A stretch of 12,029 nt of DNA from Actinomycetes bacterium. Lineage in GTDB: Bacteria; Actinomycetota; Actinomycetes; Propionibacteriales; Nocardioidaceae. Within the stretch, counting starts at the first letter, position 1; each line of letters opens with the position of its first letter. The notes beneath the pieces were generated by a model. The model was given only the letters and a program-made list of their open reading frames with translations, was not told the origin of the DNA and ran no database searches. Positions 1-6,144 of the stretch are shown here, in pieces. Where the stretch lies: NCBI GenBank assembly GCA_023417775.1, contig JAEZEJ010000066.1, positions 1 to 12,029 on the forward strand, read 5' to 3'. Position numbers and translations under genes: made by a program.

Positions 1-5
1 GTCCC

Positions 6-42
6 GGCGGCGCCAACTAGGCCCCAGAACGTCCGCGCCGCC
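6..42. terminator. Inverted repeat, possible terminator of an upstream gene
   Basis: GGCGGCGC at 6-13 is exactly complementary to GCGCCGCC at 35-42, with a 21-nt loop. No T-run follows. It lies just before the promoter of the cobalamin operon, so it may end transcription of a gene left of the window, but the long loop and high GC content make chance pairing possible. Confidence 0.3.
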
Positions 43-44
43 CC

Positions 45-72
45 TTCGTCGCGCAGCGGAACCTCCTATACT
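45..72 (+). promoter_or_regulatory. Candidate promoter of the cobalamin-uptake operon
   Basis: TATACT at 67-72 is a good -10 hexamer, standing out in GC-rich surroundings. The -35 region is weak: TTCGTC at 45-50 would give a 16-bp spacer. Transcription would begin near 79, almost exactly where the first strand of the riboswitch (GGTCC at 78-82) begins, and that agreement supports the call. Confidence 0.6.
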
Positions 73-77
73 CGTGA

Positions 78-228
78 GGTCCACGCCAGTGGGCACCCGT
101 GCGTCGCGGGGAAGCCGGTCGGAGTCCGGCACTGTCGCGCAACCGTAGGCCTTCGGGCGAGTCGGGGGACCGGGCGCAGCGGGTCCGTCACGACACACTG
201 TCGCGTCTCGCAGTGGGGGGTCCGGGCC
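78..228 (+). promoter_or_regulatory. Cobalamin riboswitch (aptamer plus expression platform)
   Basis: The stretch at about 107-171 matches the cobalamin aptamer consensus in order. GGGGAAGCCGG at 108-118 and TCCGGC at 125-130 form the conserved P4 hairpin (GCCGG/CCGGC). These are followed by CTGTCGCGCAACCGTA at 132-147, a GCC-UUCG-GGC hairpin at 149-158, and a B12 box, AGTCGGGGGACCGGGC, at 160-175. GGTCC at 78-82 pairs with GGACC at 167-171 to close P1. The platform at about 172-228 ends in a G-run (215-220), the probable Shine-Dalgarno of the TTG start at 229. There is no hairpin with a T-run, so control is probably at translation: bound cobalamin is expected to hide the ribosome site and lower expression of the uptake genes. 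The match was made by eye, without a covariance-model score. Confidence 0.93.
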
Positions 229-1329
229 TTGGTCGCCACCGTCAGTCCTCCACGGCGCCGCCACCGCCGGGCCCGCGACCTGCACCCCGGGGCGTGGTGG
301 ATCTGGGCCCTCGGCCTCGCCGCCGCAGCCTCGGCGACCACCAATCCGATCGTCCTGCTGCTCGTGATCGCGGTCGCCTGTCTGGTGGTCGCCAGCCGCC
401 GGGGCGATGCTCCCTGGGCGCGGGCCTTCCGCTTCTACCTGTGGTTCGGCGCGGTGATCGTCATCGTGCGGATCGTGTACCGCCTGGTGTTCGGCGGCGG
501 ATCGGTGCCCGGCGACACCGTGCTGCTGCACCTGCCCGAGATCCCGCTGCCCGAGTTCATCCGGGGCATCCGGCTGCTGGGCGATGTCACCTCGACCGCG
601 CTGCTCGCCGGCTTCTACGACGGTCTGCGGCTCGCGGCGGTCGTCATCTGCGTCGGCGCCGCCAATGCCCTCGCCAATCCCAAGCGCCTGCTGGCCTCGG
701 TGCCGCCGGCGCTCTACGAGGTCGGCACGGCGCTCGTCGTCACCATGTCGGTCTTCCCGCAGCTCGCGGAGAGCGTTCAGCGGGTCCACCGGGCCCGGCG
801 GCTGCGCGGGGAGCCGGGCCGGGGCGTCGGTGCCCTGCGCCGGCTCGTCGTCCCGGTACTGGAGGACGCACTGGAGCGGTCGATGACGCTGGCCGCCGGG
901 ATGGATGCCCGCGGCTACGGCCGGTCCGGGACCGCCTCGACGCGGGCCCGGGCGGTGACCGGAGGCTTCCTGCTGGCCGGACTGTTCGGCCTGTGCATCG
1001 GCACCTATGCCTTCCTCGACCAGACGGCCCCTCGATGGCTCTCCTGGCCGGTGCTGGCGGCCGGGATCGGATGCGCCGCCCTCGGCTTCCTGCGCGCCGG
1101 TGAACGGGTCGATCGCACCCGCTACCGGCCGGATCGCTGGCATCCCGCCGAGGTGGTGACGGCGGCCTGCGGCGTCGCGGCCGCCGTGGGGATGCGCTGG
1201 GTCGATCCGCGGGCGGCCTATCCGCCGCTCACGCAGCTGCCGGAGGTCGCGATCCCCGCCCTGGTCGCGGTGCTCGTCGCCGCTGTGCCGGCCTTCGCGA
1301 CCCCCGAACCCCGGCGGGCGGTCCGATGA
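229..1329 (+). CDS. ecfT: ECF transporter transmembrane component EcfT (cobalamin uptake)
   Basis: This is the energy-coupling membrane subunit of an ECF-type vitamin importer. It links the ATPases to the S component in the cytoplasmic membrane. The protein has 366 residues. Hydrophobic segments lie near residues 22-55, 69-88, 134-150, 245-262, 273-288 and 339-356. The cytoplasmic coupling region carries the two Ala-Arg motifs typical of the family: Ala189-Arg-Arg (context RARRLRG) and Ala227-Arg-Gly (context MDARGYG). TTG at 229 is the first start in this frame, and no ATG or GTG follows before the first membrane segments. A GGGGGG run at 215-220 lies 8 nt upstream, so TTG is the only sensible start. 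The gene follows the cobalamin riboswitch directly and overlaps ecfA by ATGA. It is longer than most EcfT proteins because of the extra C-terminal hydrophobic region after about residue 270. Confidence 0.92.
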   Translation: MVATVSPPRRRHRRARDLHPGAWWIWALGLAAAASATTNPIVLLLVIAVACLVVASRRGDAPWARAFRFYLWFGAVIVIVRIVYRLVFGGGSVPGDTVLLHLPEIPLPEFIRGIRLLGDVTSTALLAGFYDGLRLAAVVICVGAANALANPKRLLASVPPALYEVGTALVVTMSVFPQLAESVQRVHRARRLRGEPGRGVGALRRLVVPVLEDALERSMTLAAGMDARGYGRSGTASTRARAVTGGFLLAGLFGLCIGTYAFLDQTAPRWLSWPVLAAGIGCAALGFLRAGERVDRTRYRPDRWHPAEVVTAACGVAAAVGMRWVDPRAAYPPLTQLPEVAIPALVAVLVAAVPAFATPEPRRAVR

Positions 1330-2918
1330 TCGAGATCAGCGATCTGAGGTTCACCTACGACGGCGACTCGGCTCCGACCCTCGCGGGGGTCGACCTGCGG
1401 ATCGACGAGGGAGAGCTCGCCCTCGTCTCGGGCCGCACCGGATCGGGCAAGTCGACCCTGCTCGGCGTCTTCAACGGTCTGGTGCCGCGCTTCAGCGGTG
1501 GCACTCTGGCCGGCGACGTCCGGATCGACGGAGCCTCGGTGATCGGCCGACCGCCCCGCGAGCTGGCCGCGCTCGTCGGCTATGTGCCCCAGGACCCCCT
1601 CGACGGCTTCGTCACCGACACGGTCGAGGAGGAGCTGGCCTATGGCATGGAGCAGCTGGGGCTGCCGCCCTCGACGATGCGCCGCCGGGTCGAGGAGACC
1701 CTCGACCTGCTCGGCCTCGCCGATCTCCGCGATCGTGCCCTCCGCACACTGTCCGGTGGGCAGCAGCAGCGGGTCGCGATCGGTTCCGTGCTCACGATGC
1801 ATCCGCGTGTGCTGGTCCTGGACGAGCCCACCTCGGCTCTCGATCCGACCGCGGCCGAGGATGTGCTCGCCACGATCGCCCGCCTCGTCGACGACCTCGC
1901 CCTCACCGTCGTGGTGGCCGAGCATCGGATGGAACGCGTGATCCCCTTCGCCGATCAGCTCATCGTTGTCGAGGACGGCACGGTGCGCAGCGGCCCGCCG
2001 GCCGAGGTGCTGAAGGATGCGCCGGTGGCGCCGCCGATCGTCGATCTGGGACGGCTGGCCGGCTGGGATCCCCTGCCCCTGTCGGTGCGCGACGCGCGAC
2101 AGCGGATGCGCCGTGAGCCGCTGGTGCTCACCGAGCCCGAGCCGCGGCCGGTGCCGGCGGGTGCCGTCGTGCTGGCGGCGCGGAGCATCAGCGTCAGCTA
2201 CGGCCCGATCACGGCCGTCGATGCCGTCGACCTCCAGGTGCGCGCCGGTGAGGTCTGCGTGCTGATGGGGCGCAATGGATCGGGCAAGTCGTCGCTGCTG
2301 TGGGCGATCCAGGGCACCGGCCGGCGCGATGCGGGCCGGGTGTCCGTGGGGGAGCCGGGCCGGGATCCGGCCGCCCTGTCGGCGACCGAGGCGCGGATGC
2401 TCGTCGGTCTCGTGCCGCAGACGGCGAGCGATCTGCTCTACCTGGAGAGCGTCGACGAGGAGTGCGCCGCGGCCGACCAGCAGGCGGGCGAGCCGGGCGG
2501 CACCTGCCGTGCACTGCTCGACCGGATCGCCCCGGGCATCCCGGGAGAGCGCCATCCTCGCGATCTGTCCGAGGGGCAGCGGCTCGCCCTCGTGCTCGCC
2601 ATCGTCCTCACCGCCCGTCCGCGGGTGCTCGCCCTCGACGAGCCCACCCGTGGACTCGACTACCCCGCCAAGGCCGAGCTCGCGCGGATCGTGCGAGGGC
2701 TGAGCGAGGAGGGGCATGCCGTCGTGCTCTCCACGCACGATGTCGAGTTCGTGGCCCAGGTCGCCGACACCGTCATGGTGCTGGCGGACGGACAGGTCGT
2801 CTCGTCGGGCCCGGTACGTGAGGTCCTGGCCGAGTCCCCGGCCTTCGCGCCCCAGGTCGCCAAGGTGCTCGGCCCGCGGTGGCTCACCGTCGGGCAGGTG
2901 GAGCGGACCCGATGGTGA
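1326..2918 (+). CDS. ecfA: Fused ECF ATPase EcfA-A' (two ABC domains)
   Basis: ATP-hydrolysing subunit of the cobalamin ECF importer, 530 residues, with both ABC domains in one chain. Domain 1 (about 1-230) has Walker A GRTGSGKST at 36-44, Q-loop Gln89, signature LSGGQ at 142-146, Walker B VLVLDEP at 162-168 with catalytic Glu167, and switch His200. Domain 2 (about 280-515) has Walker A GRNGSGKSS at 315-323, Q-loop Gln365, signature LSEGQ at 414-418, Walker B with Glu439, and His471. All catalytic residues are present in both halves, so both sites could be active. The only visible deviation is Glu for Gly in the second signature. A linker of about 50 residues joins the domains. The ATG overlaps the ecfT stop (ATGA), and the stop lies 7 nt inside the next gene, so translation is probably coupled. 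Cytoplasmic, membrane-associated. Confidence 0.95.
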   Translation: MIEISDLRFTYDGDSAPTLAGVDLRIDEGELALVSGRTGSGKSTLLGVFNGLVPRFSGGTLAGDVRIDGASVIGRPPRELAALVGYVPQDPLDGFVTDTVEEELAYGMEQLGLPPSTMRRRVEETLDLLGLADLRDRALRTLSGGQQQRVAIGSVLTMHPRVLVLDEPTSALDPTAAEDVLATIARLVDDLALTVVVAEHRMERVIPFADQLIVVEDGTVRSGPPAEVLKDAPVAPPIVDLGRLAGWDPLPLSVRDARQRMRREPLVLTEPEPRPVPAGAVVLAARSISVSYGPITAVDAVDLQVRAGEVCVLMGRNGSGKSSLLWAIQGTGRRDAGRVSVGEPGRDPAALSATEARMLVGLVPQTASDLLYLESVDEECAAADQQAGEPGGTCRALLDRIAPGIPGERHPRDLSEGQRLALVLAIVLTARPRVLALDEPTRGLDYPAKAELARIVRGLSEEGHAVVLSTHDVEFVAQVADTVMVLADGQVVSSGPVREVLAESPAFAPQVAKVLGPRWLTVGQVERTRW

Positions 2919-3706
2919 GCTCCGCCGTGCCCGTCGGCCGCAGATCCGTCGCTGTGCTGACCCTCGCCTCCCTCGCCGGGCTCGTCATGTTCTGCTGGCC
3001 GCTCCTGGCCCAGCCCGCCGACGACGCCGCCCGCGTCGACCAGCCCTTCCTGCTGATGGCGCTGCTGCCGATCGTCGCCCTCGTGGTGCTCGCGGAGCTC
3101 TCCGAGGGCGGCATCGACTCGCGGACCCTCGCGATCCTCGGGGTGCTGACGGCCGTCAACGCGGCCCTGCGCACACTCGGGGCCGGGACCGCCGGCATCG
3201 AGCTGGTCTTCTTCCTGCTCATCCTCGCCGGCCGGGTCTTCGGCCCGGGCTTCGGCTTCGTGTTCGGCTGCACGACCGTGTTCGCGTCCGCGCTGCTGAC
3301 CGCCGGGGTCGGACCGTGGCTGCCGTTCCAGATGATGTGCTCGGCCTGGATCGGCATGGGTGCTGGGCTGCTCCCGCGCCGGGTCGCCGGCAGGACGGAG
3401 ATCGCCCTGCTGGTGGTGTACGGAGTGGTCTGCGCCTATCTCTTCGGGCTGCTGATGAATCTCTCCACCTGGCCCTTCGCGATCGGCATCGACTCCGGCG
3501 ACCTGTCCTTCGTGCCGGGCGATCCGCTGAGTGAGAACCTGCGGCGCTTCGTCCTGTTCGCGCTGCTGACCTCGACCGGATGGGACACCGGCCGGGCGAT
3601 CACCACCGCCCTGCTGCTGGTCGTCCTCGGCCCGGCGATCCTGCTCACCCTGCGCCGGGCGGCCCGCCGGGCGCGTGTCATCCCCATCGAAAGGAATCCC
3701 GCATGA
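2912..3706 (+). CDS. ECF transporter S component, predicted cobalamin/corrinoid binding
   Basis: Integral membrane substrate-capture subunit, 264 residues. Hydrophobic segments lie near residues 12-33, 46-63, 72-88, 96-131 (probably two), 140-154, 163-184 and 228-247. The Gly-rich stretch at 105-153, with the run GVGPWLPFQMM at 132-142, resembles S components of actinobacterial ECF systems. Substrate assignment rests on the upstream cobalamin riboswitch and the downstream DUF4430 protein, not on recognised binding residues, so no gene symbol is given. ATG at 2912 is chosen over the in-frame GTG at 2879 because GGAG at 2900-2903 sits 8 nt before it and the overlap with ecfA is then only 7 nt. 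At about 264 residues it is somewhat larger than typical 180-220-residue S components. It overlaps the next gene by ATGA. Confidence 0.88.
   Translation: MVSSAVPVGRRSVAVLTLASLAGLVMFCWPLLAQPADDAARVDQPFLLMALLPIVALVVLAELSEGGIDSRTLAILGVLTAVNAALRTLGAGTAGIELVFFLLILAGRVFGPGFGFVFGCTTVFASALLTAGVGPWLPFQMMCSAWIGMGAGLLPRRVAGRTEIALLVVYGVVCAYLFGLLMNLSTWPFAIGIDSGDLSFVPGDPLSENLRRFVLFALLTSTGWDTGRAITTALLLVVLGPAILLTLRRAARRARVIPIERNPA
3691..3695 (+). promoter_or_regulatory. Ribosome binding site deciding the start of the DUF4430 gene
   Basis: AAGGA at 3691-3695 lies 7 nt before ATG 3703. It selects this start, which begins directly with a signal peptide, over an upstream in-frame start at 3580 that would bury the signal peptide about 40 residues inside the protein. 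Confidence 0.8.
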
Positions 3707-4332
3707 AGCGACTGCTCGCAGCCGCCGCGCTCGTCCTCCCCGCCCTCGTCGTCGTCGCGGCTCCCTCGGCCGCGCAGGAGGAGTGCGAGGATCCGGCGGA
3801 CATCCCGATCCTCGTCGACTACGGCTCACTGGAGGGCGGGCAGCAGGTCGCGTGCGCCCAGGACGCCGCCCAGATGAGCGCCCTGGCCGCGATCACGGGC
3901 GCCGGTCTGGAGATCGAGGGGACCGCCGAGTTCGGGGACAGCGTCGTATGCCGGGTCGAGGGGCAGCCCAGTCCGGATGCCGAGTCCTGCGATTCGATGC
4001 CGGCGGGGGACAGCTTCTGGGGCTTCTACATCGGCTCGGAGGGGGCCTGGGAGTTCGCTCAGCAGGGTGTGGACCAGCAGGTCCTCGCGGAAGGCGATTT
4101 CATCGCCCTCGCCTACGGGGACGGGACCGCCGCGCCCGCCACGGCCCCAGATGACGAGCTGCGAGCGCAGGCCCAGGAGGGGCGTGGTGATGTCCCGCCG
4201 GCCGACGACCCCGCCGCGGAGGAGGCCGCCGAGGACGAGGGCGGAAACGCCGGTCTCATCGCCGGAACCATCGTGGTGGTGCTGGTCGTCGCAGCCGCCG
4301 TCGTCGTCGTGCTGCGCCGCCGGCGTGCCTGA
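3703..4332 (+). CDS. Secreted, membrane-tethered DUF4430 protein (putative cobalamin capture)
   Basis: The protein has 209 residues. A signal peptide spans residues 1-23 or 24 (Lys-Arg start, hydrophobic core, cleavage near PSAA-QEE). The mature domain (about 25-145) contains the DUF4430-like pattern SFWGFYIG at 104-111 and LAEGDFIALAYG at 128-139. DUF4430 is related to the C-terminal domain of transcobalamin and intrinsic factor. Four cysteines (28, 51, 83, 96) could form two disulfides outside the cell. An acidic, Ala/Pro-rich linker (about 146-182) leads to a single C-terminal membrane helix (184-204) and an RRRR tail. There is no LPXTG motif, so it is anchored in the membrane and not by sortase. 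It is the last gene of the cobalamin-riboswitch operon, overlapping the S component by ATGA. The likely role is binding cobalamin outside the membrane and handing it to the S component. The role is inferred; the domain call is fairly firm. Confidence 0.83.
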   Translation: MKRLLAAAALVLPALVVVAAPSAAQEECEDPADIPILVDYGSLEGGQQVACAQDAAQMSALAAITGAGLEIEGTAEFGDSVVCRVEGQPSPDAESCDSMPAGDSFWGFYIGSEGAWEFAQQGVDQQVLAEGDFIALAYGDGTAAPATAPDDELRAQAQEGRGDVPPADDPAAEEAAEDEGGNAGLIAGTIVVVLVVAAAVVVVLRRRRA

Positions 4333-4345
4333 CCGATCCGGGATC

Positions 4346-6001
4346 TCAGTAGGAGGTGCTGACGGGCGGCGCGCCGTCGGCACCGAGTTCCACGACTCCC
4401 GTGGGGGGTTCGCCGAAGGTCATCGGCAGGAGCTCGAAGACGAGCGGGGTCAGTTCGACGTCGGTGTCCCAGGCGATCGTGCAGATCAGCGGCGGGCTCC
4501 CCGGCCCGAAGAAGGGCGGGTTGTCGGGGTCGGGCGCGAAGACGGGCCCGCCCGGTGCGGACTCGGCGTCGCAGGTCCATCCCGGCGCGTCGATCGCCAG
4601 GATGCCCGCAGCATCGTCGGGGAAGGTGAAGGCGGCGGTGATGGGGATCGACGCCGGGCCCTCGCCGGAGAGCGTCGGCAGCAGCGTGAAGACGACCGAC
4701 CAGGCGCCCTCCTGGTCTGAGAGCGGCTGAGGCGCGACCGGTCCCAGGGCGAGACCGGTGAGCGTCGCGGGCTCCGGCTCGGGTTCTGGCTCTGGCTCTG
4801 GCTCGGGTTCCGGTTCGGGTTCAGGTCCCGGTGGGGGAGCCGTCCCCGGCTCGGGGGAGGGCGACGATGTGCCGCCGGACGGCGGCAGCGGTGCGATCCG
4901 CACGGGCCCGGCGACTGCCGCCGGAGGCTCATCCGCCGTGGGACCGGGGGTGGAGACGAGAGCCGGCTTCGCATCGGCGAGCAGGGAGTCGGAGGCGGGG
5001 GGCGTCCGTGGTCCCGCTGGTCGATCCTCGAGGATCGACGGAGTCCGGGGAGCCGTGGTCGCCGGTGCTTCCGCCTCGGCCTCGCTGACCGTGGACGACG
5101 GCGCGAAGACGATGAGCGCGCCCACGAGGGCGGCGGCTCCCGCGATCCCGATGGCAGCCGCGGCGATCGGCCCGGAGATCACCGAGGAGGCGGACGAGCC
5201 CGAGGAGGCGGACGAGCCCGACTCGCGGCGGATATCGGCCGGCCATCCCGCCGCGGGCAGCGCGACGAAACCGCACAGCGCGACCGGCCAGAACCAGGCC
5301 CCGAGGCGCCGGTTCACCTCGTCCAGCAGGGTGTGCTGGGCCGCGCAGTCCGCGCATTCGTCCAGATGACGCATCGCCTTGGCCTGCGCGGACGGGCTCA
5401 GTCCCCCGCGCACCAGCATGCTGAGACGATCGCGGGTCCATCGGCAGGGGAGTCGTCCGGGAGGGGCGAGGTGGCCGCTGAGATAGCCCCGTCGCAAGGC
5501 CTCCCGGGCACGGTAGGCCCAGTCGGAGACCCGCGGGGCGGGAACGTGCAGGCGTTCGGCCACCTCGGCGACGGAGAGCTCCTCGACATCGAGCCACCAG
5601 AGGATCTCCCGCCAGCGCTCGGGGAGGGAGCGCATCGCCTCGGCGGCGCGACCCGCATCGATGTGGTCGAGGAGCTCCTGGACGTGGGGCTGGTCGAGGA
5701 GCCAGTCGCGGTCCGAGCTCGGTGTCTCCCGGGCCCCGGAACGCTGCTGGTCCAGATGCAGGCGCCGCACGACGGTGGCCAGGTACCCGCCGACATTGCG
5801 TTCGGGACCGCGCCCGTCCCGCAGGGCGGTGAAGACGCGAGTGAAGGCCTCGGCGACCAGATCATCGGCTCGGCCGGGGTCGAGAGCGGCGGCGACCCGG
5901 CGCAGAGCGATGGAGTGCTCTCGATAGAGCGCGTCCATCGCATCGGGGTCGCCCGCACGGGCCGCGTCGAGCAGCGGGCCATCGTCCGCGAGGAGGGTCA
6001 T
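4346..6001 (-). CDS. ECF-type sigma factor fused to anti-sigma zinc-finger, membrane and DUF11-like domains
   Basis: Predicted membrane-linked sigma factor, 551 residues. Region sigma-2 lies near residues 20-85 (DDLVAEAFTRVFTAL at 46-60) and sigma-4 near 120-172, with a clear HTH (LSVAEVAERLHVPAPRVSDW). A zinc-finger anti-sigma motif, His212-x3-Cys216-x2-Cys219 (HLDECADC), follows. Then come hydrophobic segments at 235-254 and 277-299, a Pro/Ala/Thr-rich stretch, a (Pro-Glu)9 stalk at about 393-411, and a beta-rich C-terminal domain. That domain has the GWTC...LICT cysteine pair (Cys477, Cys507) typical of DUF11/Ig-like surface domains. A typical ECF sigma factor has about 180-200 residues, so everything after 200 is extension. 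Known actinobacterial ECF families with fused zinc-finger, membrane and extracellular parts give a precedent. ATG 6001 is chosen over an in-frame ATG at 6067 because AGGAAG lies 5 nt upstream. It is divergent from the LuxR-type gene and convergent with the cobalamin operon. Confidence 0.92.
   Translation of the reverse strand: MTLLADDGPLLDAARAGDPDAMDALYREHSIALRRVAAALDPGRADDLVAEAFTRVFTALRDGRGPERNVGGYLATVVRRLHLDQQRSGARETPSSDRDWLLDQPHVQELLDHIDAGRAAEAMRSLPERWREILWWLDVEELSVAEVAERLHVPAPRVSDWAYRAREALRRGYLSGHLAPPGRLPCRWTRDRLSMLVRGGLSPSAQAKAMRHLDECADCAAQHTLLDEVNRRLGAWFWPVALCGFVALPAAGWPADIRRESGSSASSGSSASSVISGPIAAAAIGIAGAAALVGALIVFAPSSTVSEAEAEAPATTAPRTPSILEDRPAGPRTPPASDSLLADAKPALVSTPGPTADEPPAAVAGPVRIAPLPPSGGTSSPSPEPGTAPPPGPEPEPEPEPEPEPEPEPEPATLTGLALGPVAPQPLSDQEGAWSVVFTLLPTLSGEGPASIPITAAFTFPDDAAGILAIDAPGWTCDAESAPGGPVFAPDPDNPPFFGPGSPPLICTIAWDTDVELTPLVFELLPMTFGEPPTGVVELGADGAPPVSTSY
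4769..4825 (-). repeat. Hexanucleotide repeat encoding (Pro-Glu)9-Pro
   Basis: Nine Pro-Glu pairs plus a final Pro are encoded by near-identical 6-bp units, read on the + strand as variants of GGCTCN or GGTTCN. Both CTC/TTC and GGG/CGG/TGG codon variants occur, so the array is not perfectly identical. In the protein it forms a stiff, extended acidic stalk between the membrane region and the C-terminal domain. Unit number could vary between strains by slippage. Confidence 0.9.
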
Positions 6002-6006
6002 GGTGG

Positions 6007-6012
6007 CTTCCT
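6007..6012 (-). promoter_or_regulatory. Ribosome binding site of the fused sigma factor
   Basis: On the minus strand AGGAAG (6012-6007) lies 5 nt before ATG 6001. It supports the 551-residue product over the 573-residue version starting at 6067, whose extra 22 residues (rich in His, ending in AQEAT) do not resemble a sigma factor N-terminus. Confidence 0.75.
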
Positions 6013-6081
6013 GGGCATGGGCATGACAAAGATGGTGCTCTCCCGAAGCCCTGTCATGGTAAGCCACCGATCTCCGTCAGC

Positions 6082-6103
6082 GAATGTGAGCTAGATCACA
6101 TTC
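6082..6103. promoter_or_regulatory. CRP/FNR-family palindrome in the divergent intergenic region
   Basis: GAATGTGA at 6082-6089 and TCACATTC at 6096-6103 are perfect 8-bp arms around a 6-bp centre. Only one of the 11 base pairs in the 22-bp dyad is mismatched. The core is exactly TGTGA-N6-TCACA, the consensus for CRP-type regulators, including actinobacterial Crp/GlxR proteins. The centre is 91 bp before the sigma start and 52 bp before the LuxR-type start, so it could serve either gene. A weak -10-like TACCAT on the minus strand (6061-6056) would place the site near -43 of the sigma gene, close to a class II activator position. Confidence 0.78.
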
Positions 6104-6144
6104 ATTTCCGCGCGAGATTCGCGCCGCTCGCCGGTCTAGTTGGC

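Noticed and set aside
99..1103. A 334-codon plus-strand open frame overlapping the riboswitch and ecfT
   Set aside because: It is Arg/Pro-rich without any recognisable feature, and it starts inside the cobalamin aptamer.
1218..2738. A 506-codon minus-strand open frame opposite ecfT/ecfA, and a 389-codon one at 2660-3829
   Set aside because: Both lie opposite genes with clear catalytic motifs, and both encode low-complexity Arg/Gly/His-rich products.
2879..2911. Longer N-terminus for the S component from GTG 2879
   Set aside because: The extra 11 residues are hydrophilic, the overlap with ecfA would rise to 40 bp, and the better ribosome site serves ATG 2912.
4335..4345. GATCC-G-GGATC as a bidirectional terminator between the convergent genes
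   Set aside because: The arms are separated by one base, so no stable hairpin can form.
6135..6140. TCTAGT as a -10 box for the LuxR-type gene
   Set aside because: It is only 4 bp from the GTG start and has no -35 partner; it fits neither a leadered nor a standard leaderless promoter.
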